From NCBI RefSeq assembly GCF_030272615.1, contig NC_081410.1, forward strand, positions 140,532,849 to 140,596,848: 64,000 nucleotides of DNA, in the 5' to 3' direction. This stretch comes from Cryptomeria japonica (lineage: Eukaryota; Streptophyta; Pinopsida; Cupressales; Cupressaceae). Made by a program: the position numbers and the translations under genes. Below, piece after piece: positions 41,687-53,475 of the stretch. Numbering within the stretch: position 1 is the stretch's first letter; every line of letters begins with the position of its first letter. The notes under the pieces are model-generated. The model was not told where the DNA came from, ran no database searches, and saw nothing but the letters and a program-made list of their open reading frames with translations.

Positions 41687-43694
41687 TCACTCCTTTGCCT
41701 TTGTCAACCTCAACAACCTTAGCCTCTGTAGACACAACATCCTTCTTCTATGACCCATCCCATTTATCTTTTGCATCAGTGTCACCACTTGGTGCAATAT
41801 TAACCTGTTGGATCTTAGGGGTTGCAAAGTTGTCCACCACCAGAGGATTATCACCTATCTTAGCATCAAGTGTAGTGTTACCCTGATCTTCCAAATGATC
41901 CTCAAACTGAGTTCCAACCTTCTGACTTCTGAAAACACCTCGCTTCTCTTCCGGCTGAGAGGATTTAAATGCATCCTTATACAGAGGGTCATTCTGAATT
42001 ATCTTTCTCCATATATCCTCTATTTATTTCCTCACCTCCTCTACCTTCCCAATCATCAATTTTTTAACCATGTTCTTACTTTGAAATTATTTCTTATTGG
42101 CCTCGTCAATCAACCTCTTGGCTTCATCATGTGTGATACAGGTACAAACATTTATTAGTTCTCTTTCCTTCATCTCCTTATCATTTTTGCTTGCATTCAT
42201 TCTTCTTGTGTCTATAAGGTTGTACAGATCTTTAGGAATGGTCTTCTCCAATTCAATTAATGTCTTACTAAAGTTGTGTAAATATAATACAACTGCTTCT
42301 TCAATCTTTCTCTGGATTCCTTCATCAAAATTCTCATAGCAGCCTCTAAGATTCTTCAAATTACCATCTACAATTATTTCATCAATTAACTAATCAGGTG
42401 TCATTGAGGGAAAAAATTCAGATTTACCTTGTTGGGAACCGAACTCAAGTTGACTCTTGACTTCCTTTTCTCACTTAGGCCTATTGGCAGGAATAAAATC
42501 TAGTTTTTTGCCTTCTTGTTCTGTTGGGATCCATCGGACTGCAACTTCCTCACCACTCTGACAAACTATCCTTTCTTCTTCACCTTTCCTACTTCCTCCT
42601 TAGACTTTGTTTCAAAAGCTACCAGAGATATTGCAACATAGGTCCTTTTAGGCTATTCTTTCTGCTTCAACACACCTTTCCTAGATGGGCTAGGTCTTGC
42701 AGATTGTGCCACTAGAGCAGGAGCAGACTTAGTTTCTTTTGGTTTGACCTTTCAGGGAACCAAATCAACCTTAGGTTTCTTGGTTTCGTCTTTAGCCTCT
42801 TTCTATGCATATCTCTCCCTTTCTTTCTTCACATCCTCCTGGGTGAATCCCATCTGAGTTGCTACTTCCTCTTTCTGGCAGGTGCAGTGAATTGTTTCTG
42901 CAACTCAAGGTATTTCTCCTTGAATGTACCATATCTCCCTTAGGGTCCACTGGTTGACTTAGAACATATTGGGCATATACCTCAAGCATAATGGAGTCAA
43001 ATTCATACCCCATGGGCATGATCTATACTATTTTGAGCTCCACCGCTTCCATTTGGCATTGATCTTTGTCAACCATCAATCAAATAGTTTGCTCATACTT
43101 TTCAACGATCTCCTTGGGAATCCTCTATCTACTTTTCATTATTGATTGAAAGGATGTAAAGTATCCCTACAGAGAAGATATACTCATTGTTGCATCAACA
43201 ATTCCCCATAATTCTTCTTTAATTTGCATGGTCATTGGTCTATCATAGCCCATTGGAGCTTACCTTTAATACCGGGTATCTCATTTAAGAAGTATAAGGC
43301 CAAACAAATAAGAAGTGTACCATATTTGAATGTGTGCTTTTTATCCTACTTAATCTTCTTCAAATTGCTTAAGAATTCATTCAAGAGGGCTAAATATAGG
43401 TCATACCTTTTATCATCCTTGAGCATCTAGTATGCAGAGTATATGGCACTATCAGAGATAGAGTTGTTTATGCTTGATTGGTGTAATGTTTAAAAAGGTG
43501 AATGATGGAGAGATCTAGAGGAAATATTTTCTTCCCTCCGAGGAGAGATGAAAGTTTCACTTTGGATTTCCCTTCAAACACTTTTCATGCATTACATTAG
43601 AAGATGGGGGAAAATGCACTAGATTCAACCTTCAGAGAAAGAGATTGAATTTTGAGTGATGGTAAGTTAATCCCCTCTTTTGGAATGAGATTTT
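41687..43694 (-). pseudogene. ORF-U (element B), N-terminal and middle part
   Basis: Decayed frame on the minus strand. From about 43470 down: YLALLNEFLSNLKKIK, FKYGTLLICLALYFLNEIP (hydrophobic, about 43310), the open frame 42792-43019, a Lys/Pro/Ser-rich stretch (about 42650-42780), then the open frame 42087-42359 with VVLYLHNFSKTLIELEKTI, IPKDLYNLIDTRR, KERELINVCTC and DEAKRLIDEANKK, shared with copy F at 23702-24013. Then an acidic/Ser-rich tail to 41692. At least three frameshifts. I recognise no family. Upstream end unclear: gypsy-3 begins near 43695. Confidence 0.65.
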
Positions 43695-44486
43695 AATCAA
43701 TTGAATTGATGATGAGAAGACATAGGCAATCCAACAATAAAATCCAGGGATATAATGTCCCATTTCCAATCTGGGACCAGGTTCAACTGCAAAAAACTTG
43801 TTGGATGTTGATTCTCTTCCCTTACACACTAACACTCCAAGAAACAAGACACAAAATCTGCTATATCTCTCCTCATATCAGTCCAATAATACAATTGTCA
43901 TAAATTTGTGTGCATCTTCTTGACACCTGGATGTGTCAAGTAAGGTGCATGATGAGCCTCTGATAAGATCAATGCTTGAAGACCATCTGAAGGTGGAACA
44001 TAGATACATCCCAAGCGACAAAAAATACCATTTGACTCCAATGAGTAATATACATCTCTCATCCAAAGTTATCCCTGAATCAATCTCTTCTCTAACCTCC
44101 TAGTACCAAACATCTTAAGGAAGGGAACTAAGAATCTTGCTACTCAGATCTACACTACGAGACATCACCGATATCTCATTCCTACTACAACTCAAAGCAT
44201 CTATCACCACATTCTCATTTCCCTGAATGTATCCTACCTCAAAATCATACTCACAAAGGAACTCCATACAACATCATTGCCTAACATTCAATTTTGATTA
44301 CGTGAAAATATATTGCAAACTGCGATGATCAATGTGAAACTTGAATCGATCCCTATGAAGGAAATGTCTCCATATCACCAATACATGCACAATGGCCACT
44401 AACTCTAAATCATGAGTAGGATGATTCAACTCATGATCTTTGATTTTACATGACTTGTATGCTATTACTCTACCCTCCTACATAAT
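43695..44486 (-). pseudogene. Gypsy-3 RNase H and integrase start
   Basis: Read across frames: RNase H text (DHELNHPTHDLELVAIVH, HIDHRSLQYIFT, VIDALSCSRNE) at about 44190-44470, then an integrase zinc domain with CQCVRKR-type text at about 43830-43930 and the core start DFIVGLP at about 43715-43740. Sequence similarity stops just after this. The open frames 43632-43847 and 43878-44066 are mostly out-of-frame readings. Confidence 0.75.
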
Positions 44487-44762
44487 CTATGCTCCTAGAG
44501 CATCCAAAGAAGCATTTGTGCACACCACAAAATCACCCAAAGGATCTGGCACTACTAGAATAGGTGCACTAGTCAAATGCTCCTTGAGGATCTGAAAGGT
44601 TTCCTCACATTGATATGACCACTCAAACTTCTTCCCTTTCCTCTGAACAGAAGTGATAGGATGGGTTATCCTCGAAAAACCCTTAATAAACCTGTGATAA
44701 TAACCTACAAGCTCCATGAATCTATGAACCTCACCCGCATTAGTGGGTGTTGGCCAATCCAC
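44487..44762 (-). CDS. Gypsy-3 reverse transcriptase thumb / RNase H start (open segment)
   Basis: 91 residues: DWPTPTNAGEVHRFMELVGYY, HRFIKGFSRITHPIT, FEWSYQCEETFQILKEHL, APILVVPDPLGDFVVCTNAS. The first RNase H Asp (usually CDAS) is Asn in CTNAS. Confidence 0.88.
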   Translation of the reverse strand: MDWPTPTNAGEVHRFMELVGYYHRFIKGFSRITHPITSVQRKGKKFEWSYQCEETFQILKEHLTSAPILVVPDPLGDFVVCTNASLDALGA

Positions 44763-44873
44763 TATAGCCTAAATATTAGAGGGATCCACTATGATACCCT
44801 CACATGTAATCACATGGCTGAGGTACTTAACCTCTGATTGGAAGAACTCACACTTTTCCATATTGGCGTACAA

Positions 44874-45640
44874 CTAATTCTCTTGAAGGCAATGCAAAAC
44901 TTGCCTCATGTGCTCCTCATGCTCCTCCACTAATCTCAAATAAACCAATATATCATCCAAGAATACAAGCACAAACCTATCAAGATAAGTCCAGAAAACT
45001 CCATTCATCATACTCATGAACACTGAAGGTACATTAGTGAGACTGAAAGGCACCACTGTAAACTCATAATGTCCATATTGAGTATGGAATCCATTCATCA
45101 GAGTAATGAATACTGAAGGTACATTAGTGAGACCGAAAGGTGCCACTGTAAACTCATAATGTCCATATCGAGTATGACATCCATTCATCAGACTCATGAA
45201 TACTGAAGGTACATTACTGAGAATAAAAGGTACCACTATAAACTCATAATATCCATATCAAGTACGAAATGTTGTATGGTGAATATGTGCCGTGTGAATC
45301 CTCAACTGGTGATACCCAGACTTAAGATCTATCTTAGAGAAGACCTTAACATCCTTAATTTGATCAAAGAGGTCATCTATCCTTGCCAAAGGATAATGAT
45401 TCTTCACCGTCACCTTATTCAACTACCTATAATCAATGCATAAGAGAAGAGATCCATCCTTCTTCTTCACAAACAACATAGGGGCACCCCATGGAGAGAC
45501 ACTGGGGAAAATGAATCACTTATCTAGAAACTCCTCTAATTGCAACCTCAAATTTCTTAGCTCCTAGGTAGTTATCTGATAGGGAGCCTTAGATATACAA
45601 TCTTCTCCTAGAACCAAATGTATCTAAAAATCAATATCGT
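44874..45640 (-). pseudogene. Gypsy-3 reverse transcriptase with internal in-frame triplication
   Basis: Upstream part, 45250-45480: [20 protein letters not shown] and [20 protein letters not shown]. Then the block YGHYEFTV-PF-LTNVPSVFM--MNG occurs three times in a row (44874-45236 is open), followed by the catalytic FLDDILVY. The normal enzyme has this block once, between the first catalytic Asp and the DD box. The two extra copies would displace palm segments. A TAG or TGA interrupts upstream at about 45263. Confidence 0.88.
45001..45260 (-). repeat. 90-bp tandem repeat inside gypsy-3 reverse transcriptase
   Basis: Units begin at 45001, 45091 and 45181 (plus strand CCATTCATCA each time), period exactly 90 bp = 30 codons. 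Units differ by several substitutions, so the duplication is not a very recent event or a simple assembly stutter. Confidence 0.93.
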
Positions 45641-46290
45641 GCCTAGGTGGCATACCCAGAAACTCGCTAGGGAAAATGTCTAAAAACTCCTAGAGGATGG
45701 GATGATGATCAAAGAGATCATGATGATTCCCTCCTTCATCCAAATCATCCACTCTTATTGCAAAAAATTGACAACCCTAACTCATAGAATGCTTCAATTG
45801 CATAACAGAAATCATGTGAAAATAAGTAGGTCACTGAACACCCACTATCATCAGGATACTACACCATTTTGCCATGGTATTCAATACTAGCTTGATGAGC
45901 CTCAATCCAATCCATTCCATAAGAACCTAAAGAGAAAACATGAAGATCCACTAAGGTGGTACAAACTCCCAAATCCAACACACAACCATGCACAAAAGAA
46001 TCCACTGCCACCTATTGTCTTGTTTTTCCATAACAAGCCCACATCACTCTACTAATAAGGGAGAAATGAAATAATCCAAAGCACCTAAATCAAATAATAC
46101 TGAGAAAGAGATACCATCTATCTCGCCTGTGGTCTCAACAACTATAGCTTGATGCTCAGTGTGACGGTTATCAATCACTGCAAATACATGATGGGATCTC
46201 CCTGCATCACCTACTATGGGCTTGGAAGAAGTTGGTCTCTATCCTGAAATCTACGTAGACCTCTAAAGACACTAAATAGCAATATGAACT
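45641..46290 (-). pseudogene. Gypsy-3 protease region
   Basis: Broken frames contain LDLGVC and LGSYGMDWIEAHQASIEYHGK at about 45850-45930, the segment that follows the protease in Tekay/Del-type elements. The catalytic DSG is not evident. Confidence 0.6.
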
Positions 46291-47447
46291 AGCAAACCAC
46301 AAGAGAATAAATCTCTCCTACCAAAACCTCTGCTCACTGGAGGCACACTAGGCTATTGAACACAACCTCTGTTGGACACCTATTCAAAACTCTGAGCTAC
46401 CCAAGAAGGAAAAGATCACCTATCATGTTGCCTACCACAATATCTATCAAGTTGTGATCTAGCACCATGAACAAAGTTCTTACTCTAAGGATACTTCTTC
46501 TTGAATCGTTGACTATTTCGAAAAGAAGAAGGATAACTCCCAGAAACACCTGAAGACTATGGTTGTGCACCTCTCGCATTTGATCCTAAGGCTGGAGCAC
46601 TGATCATCTACACACTTGGCACACCTCCCAAAGATAAAGTCAAGTTCTCCTCAACCAGCTATGTCTTCTCCATAACTACCTCCATAGTCCTAAGCTTGAG
46701 AAATCAAACCCCTCCAATAATGCGGTCACTAATACCTCTAACAAAATTTTGAATCGACATGGGATCATCATCTGTTATCCCATCATACTTCTTAATTTAA
46801 AATAACTTATGCTCATAGTGCTCAAGTGTCATGTTCCGCTTCCTTAAATCATGAAACTCGTCTGGCTTTCTCAACCTCCAATGATATGATAAGGATTGGG
46901 CACAAAATCGCTCAAGAAATAGCTCCCAAGAAACTATAACAATGTCCAAGTGTAATTTATTTTCCTTCATACACTACCATATAGATGCAAAGCCATGAAG
47001 ATGCACGATCGCACACCTAGCCTTGGTGATACTACTATACGGATGCATAGAAAAATACCTATCCATATCCCAAAGCCAAGTCTCTATCTCCATTCCACTA
47101 CTAGAACCATTGAAAGTACATGGACGGGATCTCAAAATATCTCACATATGACTAGATTCACTCGCATCCTGATTTGGCACAACGTCAACTCTCATACAAG
47201 GTGAAAATGATCGCTCTCTCTCCTGACGACCTGAATGGTGAGACTCCTCCTACTGATTCTCCTCTTTCCTGGGTCTTATGTGACCAAGAAGCTCCTGAAG
47301 CACATTAACCAACTACGAAATTGCATAACCACCCTATTGTTCCTGTTGCTTGTCCTCATGACGTGACTCTTCAGAAACCTCAAGACAAGGATTCCATCAA
47401 GTACCCATATGGCCACCACGACCATGACCTCTGCCTCTAGCAGGCAT
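46291..47447 (-). pseudogene. Gypsy-3 gag (decayed)
   Basis: A start ATG at 47447 gives MPARGRGHGRGGH, a typical Arg/Gly-rich gag start, followed immediately by stops. The remainder is readable only in short pieces. Assignment rests on position between PBS and protease. Confidence 0.6.
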
Positions 47448-47605
47448 CTTGTCTAACCAAGACACAAAACAAACATTAAGCTAATAACTAAAGCATCTAG
47501 AGCAAAAAAATAACAAGTAGCGATAACCATGTGTCTAACCCATACTAAGTGCTAACATGCACAATGGGCTCATATGAAACTAGAGTACCCAGTATACGAA
47601 CATGG

Positions 47606-47617
47606 GCTCTGATACTA
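47606..47617 (-). other. PBS of gypsy-3 (initiator tRNA-Met, one mismatch)
   Basis: Minus strand TAGTATCAGAGC (second base A instead of G), two bases from the LTR start TGTAATGCCC at 47620. Confidence 0.85.
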
Positions 47618-47619
47618 GA

Positions 47620-49069
47620 TGTAATGCCCACCAAAATTCCCTAGTGAAAATAACTAACTAATTAACAAATAGAGATATTTTTTTCTTAAAACATCTACTA
47701 ATGAAACATACAAGATACATTTACACATGTGCATTAACTCAATATATTCCAAAATACATATAATATCATAAACATAACCATAACTTCATATTATGCAAGC
47801 AGAAATGACCATACAAAAATTATCCAATCCCTAGGGTATCTCAATTCCATTACTTAATGAACAATAATGCATAAACACATCCAAAATCATGTTTCCATTA
47901 ACATCCTCTACATTTCGTCCCTAATCAATTACTTCCTTCCTAACTTGAGAATTATGAACTATCAAATGCAAATCCTACAAATTCCCATTAACTCTTGGAT
48001 TCATTTTAGAGCACCAAACCAAATATTCCTAATTCCCTTTTAAAACCATCTAATATGGTAATATCATCTTTCCATGCAATCATCTTATAAGGTAAACTTA
48101 TTTTATTTCCTTTAAATCATTTATACCTATAAGCTACTCACACATATTTATTTTAAAGAGTACCAACATGATCATCTAACTCTCTCACCACAACCATAAG
48201 TACACATAGGATAATCTAATAACATTACTCATTCATTGATTTCTTTTAATCTAACATTATAATCATAATGAATATCCAGTTACAGCATAACCATTAAAAT
48301 GGTTACAATACTCATAACCTACTACATTACTTCATGATCTCGGGGTACAAGATATGTAATCTTCCTTTGCAATTACATCTTTATCATGATACAAAATACA
48401 TAGTTATATTTATAATTGCATAGAATTTTCTCCAAATAACCATCCATATGAATAATAGATACGAATCCACATCCACGCACACTAGAAACCAATGAAGAAC
48501 ATCCCAATGGAAGAAGGCATCAAACCACCCAACCATGTGGAACCAATAAGGAACCACCCCCATGCTGGTAGATGACACAAGGTTCCAACTAACACTCTAG
48601 ACCTAGGCTAACACCTAACAATCAAATGACAAGAACTCATAATCAAGAAAGGCACTCACATAAGAACACACCAAATCACATCACAAATCTAATCCAAATG
48701 CAATAAACTCCTAGAGGCATACCAACAATCAAGGCATGAGGATCATGGAAACATGTAGAGAAAGAGTGTCATCACTTGCTACCCTCACATAGAAGGGGCC
48801 AAGCCACACCCTGATACATATGTGGAATCATCTCAACATTGGAGCGAATCAAGGGAGTTCATTTTACCATCTCTAAGGTCTTCCCAAGCTCATCACGAGT
48901 CTCTACTCAAGGGCCATGAGATGGGCCACAAACCAATTATTATCTTATTAGGTGAGTCCTAATTACCCAACCCACTAATTAATTATTATAATAATCACTT
49001 GTAAATTAAAATAAAACTATTTTTGTGATTACATGATAGGTCTAGACCCTAAGCATCCTTACAAGGAAC
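47620..49069 (-). repeat. Gypsy-3 5' LTR, R/U5-side part
   Basis: Plus strand starts TGTAATGCCCACC. AT-rich, non-coding. A segment at 48484-48570 (ATCCCAATGGAAGAAGGCATC..., AACCACCCCCATGCTGG) parallels 55935-56030 of the second LTR of this family. Interrupted at 49069 by solo LTR S1; its far end beyond 50427 could not be determined. Confidence 0.75.
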
Positions 49070-50426
49070 TGTGTGCAACAATTGTGTGACAATCAATCAA
49101 CAACAATGTAAATAACACACAAATAAAACATTATATATGAAAGGATTTAACTGATACATAATTTAAATAAAACAATCCTTCAAAAGAGTTTCATTGTTTC
49201 TCTATCTCTAAGGATTCCTGAAGTCATGATTTTTCTCTCAGATCATTGAGCACTTGACCTCAAGAATGATAACCTAAAGAATGAGTGCTTTGATAATGAT
49301 CTATATGATATAAAATTTAAGATCTATGAGATAATAACCATTTTTCTGAAATTGATCTATGATAATGGAATTACTAAGATATTGATAATGAGATTGGTAT
49401 TCTACTGATAGTGATATTATGATCTAAAATGCTTCTAAAATGCTTGTGTGTGAAAGAGACATATAGAGACAAAACCTAGATCTTGAGATTGAGACTTGGG
49501 GCCTATTTATAGAGGAAATGGGAAAATGAAAGGTTGATATTCAATTGATTTAAGAAGGATTAGGATTTCTTTAGGAATTGGTGATCCTCAATCCATGTTT
49601 TTATCTTCAAGCCAATCACATGTTGACAAGTTTCAACATGGGAAGGCTTGAGTGGAGAGGGACAAAACATTAAATGCCTGAAGAGACATGATTGTTACCA
49701 TGGATGGTTAAGTTAATGGATAAACATTTTATCCAAGGCATAAAGGAATGTGCAAGGGTTACATGGTTACCTTAGTTAAAACATTAAATTCTTGAAGAGG
49801 CTTGAGGGTTACCTTGGATGGTTTGGTTAAGGGATAAATTGCTAACCAAGGGTCAAAGGTGGGTTAGTTTGGTCAAAGACCCATGGGGGTTTGTTGAAGG
49901 GAGAAGGCCTTTAATTCTTTGTAAGAGCCTTAAATGTTTTGAGAAATGACTCTTATCTAATCCCTTCATTTAGGAATGTGAAAACACTTAGAGGAGGATT
50001 AGGTTAATAATGGGGGTTTAGTTATGACTAGGAGAAGGGTTAGTGTACAACTTGATTTTCTAGAAAGTGCAAGTGGGTGAGGGATTTGACTAAATATTTA
50101 TTTATTTAAATGTGAGGGATAGGATTTAGGGATTTTAAATAAATATTAATCTATTTAAATGTGAGAGGGGGATTGAATTAAACAAATATGATTTATTTAT
50201 TTAATTAACAGTCAGAATTTGGTTAAGTGAATTAAATTAAATTAATTCAACAATTTGTTTAATTAATAGAAGAGGGTTGTGGTGAATTAATCAAATATTA
50301 ATTTAATTAATAGTTTGAAAAGGGAGAAAGGATTAATTAAATGTGAATTTAAATAACATCCAGATGAACGATAATTAAACAAATATAAAATTTATTTAAT
50401 CAAGTGGACTGAAATAGGTGTCTACA
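49070..50426 (-). repeat. Solo LTR S1 (gypsy-4 family)
   Basis: Minus strand TGTAGACACC...TTGCACACA, 1357 bp, flanked by GGAAC (49065-49069) and AGAAC (50427-50431), 4 of 5 bases. Inverted relative to, and homologous with, the gypsy-4 LTR 56038-57423: shared CTCAATGATCTGAGAG segment, TAAATAAAT-rich start and TTGCAYACA end. TATA box CTCTATAAATAGGC on the minus strand at 49501-49514. Confidence 0.85.
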
Positions 50427-53400
50427 AGAACCTCTTAGAAACTTATTGCTCACGACCCTGATCCTACACATGCAAGAGCCAACTCCCCCTAACCATGGAC
50501 CAAGACCTTAGCGTGAAACACAAATAACCACAACACAAGGAGGCTTATACATAGAAAATCCGTAATCAACATCAACATACTGATACAAATCTGAAGCATA
50601 ATCAAGGCCATAAAGCCTACATGAAATCAAGAGCCTCAATGAACAAATGCATAACAAAAGAAATAGTAAGGCATGTAATCATCTTACTCAACAAAAAATT
50701 ATATCACATCCTCAATAGCGTAACATTTCCATCACGTGGGAGCTTACATAAATCATTCTCTACAATAAGGTATTCTCCTACTTGCTAGAGCTAAATCATT
50801 GCAAATGCACAATCCTCAAAGGCAAGGCATTATCCCTTTTACCAGATCAAAAATAACAATGAAATAATCAAATATTAGCAATACATAGAACCAAGAATCT
50901 CAAGGACATCCTCAAAAGCCTCTGGTATAAATCCAAATTCAAGAAAACTAATCACAAACTAACAAATTCATCAAAACCCAATAAAAGGGCAAAATGGTGC
51001 ATTTAACCAATCTTCTTATACATTTGACCAATCTTTTTGTGTATATGACAAATCTTCTTGTGCAAATGATAAATATTCTTGTGCATATGACAAATCTTAT
51101 TGCACATATGACAAATCTCCTTGTGCATTTAAAACAGAGACTAAAACTCAAAAAATGGAAGTATGAACTCATGACTGACTCAAGAAATTTACTCAGGCAT
51201 AAAATAGGACTTTAGTTCAATCCATAAAAACCCAATGACAATCATTATACAAGGAATAATTACATACCTAATCAATTAACCAAAGCATAGACATAAAATT
51301 CATTCTCTAGTGCTACAAAAACTCACAGCAAACTTAGATAAAGGTTTAAACAACCAAATAAAGCTACGATTGAGAAAAATAATCATCCTAGATACACAAA
51401 AAAGAATAACAAATCCACTTCATTCCTCCTAGACCCAAGACATTATAAAAAATGCACAGAAAGCATAGAATGTCGTTCATGGCAAAATCCCAACCAGTAA
51501 TAGAAATACATAATGCATTGATTTCCCAAATTACAACAATATAACTTGATAAATATATTGAGATATATATACCATTCTCAAATATTTTCCCCAAATCTCC
51601 TACATCAATCAACACAAACATAGAGTAGACAATTCTTTTCGGAAATAAAATATACAGAGGATAAAATGGAACCAACCTAAAAATAATAGAAGTTATGGTC
51701 AATAAAATTCAATGAAGAGCCAAAAGTCCACAACCAACACAGCCAAAATCCAACCTTGATAAAAAGCCTAAATCCTCAATTGCACAAAAACCTCTCCCGA
51801 AAGCCAACCGGGTGAATGCATAGAAAGGCCAATAAATATAAAATTGAATTCAAAATGATAGAAAAATCCAACCAATCAAAATATTCCGAAAAACTATATC
51901 TATACCTATCATGCATAATCTTGAGGTAGATAATATAAAATAATATTATCTACTTACCCCCACAAAATCAGCCAATAGCATAAAAGGGTAAGCCACAAAT
52001 ATATTATATTGATTAACCAAGTAACAACAAAGGAAATAATAACTCAAAAGCCAATTAAATTAAATAACCTCATGGGCAAAATAAAATATAAAAGCCCAAT
52101 ATTCAATTAAATCAAAGGCAATATAAAATAAATATCACAACCCATGCAAAATAATTAAATTATTAAATAAATATATAACCAATTAAATATTAAAACCCAA
52201 AATAAACATTAATAAATAAATTATAACCAAATCACATAAAACTATAATCAAACAATACAAATAAATACCAAACCATAATAAATTAAGTTTAAATTAATAA
52301 ACTATATTAATCTATTATTAATTAATCACATAATCAAATACTCACAACACCACAAAACAACCCAACACAAGAGTCGAACAACATACTACAAGGTGCCATA
52401 AAACAACTCAATGGAGACACAACTGACAAGGATACCAACTTAGACCTAGAGTATAAGGAAACTTATGTCATCTTCAAAAACTTTGGATAGAGACATGCTC
52501 AGACCTGTGGAACCAGATGGAGTCAATGTCTATTACCTGCAAACCTACAACCACCAATAACCACAATACAACATATACAATAACATCTATATATCATAAA
52601 TGATCAAGCAAGTGATAGAGAATCACAACATCATATCATGCTCTTAATGAGTGGTGTGACATTGTCTCTAACATGAATACACTAGAAGGCATTTGCAATC
52701 ATCATAGCATCAACTCAATCATCATGATCATGGAATAGGGTTAGCATAGGCTAGATATCATTTAATAACTAATAGCATTGTGCTCCATCATGGACAATGA
52801 GCACATATAAGATCATCAAGTAAATCCATCATCACAATAATCCAAGAAACGTCAATCATTCGTATGAGTCAATATAAAATATCTATCATCATCCATAGAA
52901 TCTAATCATATAGATAAAGTCATAAATAATCACCAAAATTTCAATGATATGTCTAAATAAGTCTATCGATGCATAAACCAAAAGATAAGTCTAGGAGGGA
53001 CACTACAGATCTCAATTACACTCTAGAAAATTCAAGTGAGAAATCAATCAGTCATTCATCAAGAATTGGAGTAGAAGTGAAGTCAAGTTCAAGTATTGAA
53101 GATGGCATACATGATCAATGTTTTATGAAGGCATTCTACATGAAATCCTAAAACCTTTATGTGAAGGTCAAACAAAACTTCTTCAATGTATACATTATTG
53201 TTTCACACATTTCATTTAAGATCCAATCTTTCCCTCAAAATGAAAGTATTTTATTATAGTCTCTCACTACATGTATCATTCAATTTCATGGTTAATTCCA
53301 AACTGGGGTTTGACTTCAAGCAAACCCTTATTCCTAACCTATTTCCTATCTTTCTATGTGTAAGGAACAAGTGCAAGAGTTGTACTCAATAATTTTGATA

Positions 53401-53475
53401 GAGTCGATAGTGATGAATAGGTTCAACTTTTGATAGAAAAAAAATTGGAGGACCAAGGCAAATCTATGCTGCCTA
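50427..53475. other. AT-rich region without recognised genes
   Basis: Probably begins with the remainder of the gypsy-3 5' LTR. Only short open frames, none resembling a known protein. Holds a 21-bp tandem repeat at 50997-51130 and long A/T-rich stretches (52000-52350). I see no PBS, PPT or LTR end I can defend. The last part (52560-53475) may be another old element. Confidence 0.6.
50997..51130. repeat. 21-bp tandem repeat (about six units)
   Basis: Unit approximately TGACAAATCTTCTTGTGCATA. Because 21 is a multiple of three, both strands appear open here (plus 50994-51215 would encode repeated HMTNLLV-type heptads), which I regard as a by-product of the repeat. Confidence 0.85.

Larger units (their letters stand above)
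43695..49069 (-). mobile_element. Gypsy-3: truncated Ty3/gypsy element (Tekay/Del-like), minus strand
   Basis: 5' LTR (47620 rightwards), PBS, gag, protease, reverse transcriptase, RNase H and the first part of integrase in Ty3 order. It ends abruptly near 43695 inside integrase; the 3' LTR is not present. The frame is heavily broken. Motif style ([30 protein letters not shown]) and long LTR suggest the Tekay/Del chromoviruses; the chromodomain part is lost, so this is not proven. Its LTR continues beyond solo LTR S1 for an unknown distance. Confidence 0.8.

Noticed and set aside
43632-44066. Two minus-strand frames (71 and 62 residues)
   Set aside because: Out-of-frame readings of gypsy-3 integrase zinc domain; the real frame is broken.
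50994-51215. 73-residue plus-strand frame with repeated HMTNLLV heptads
   Set aside because: Created by a 21-bp tandem repeat in AT-rich DNA; opposite strand is open too; no support as a gene.
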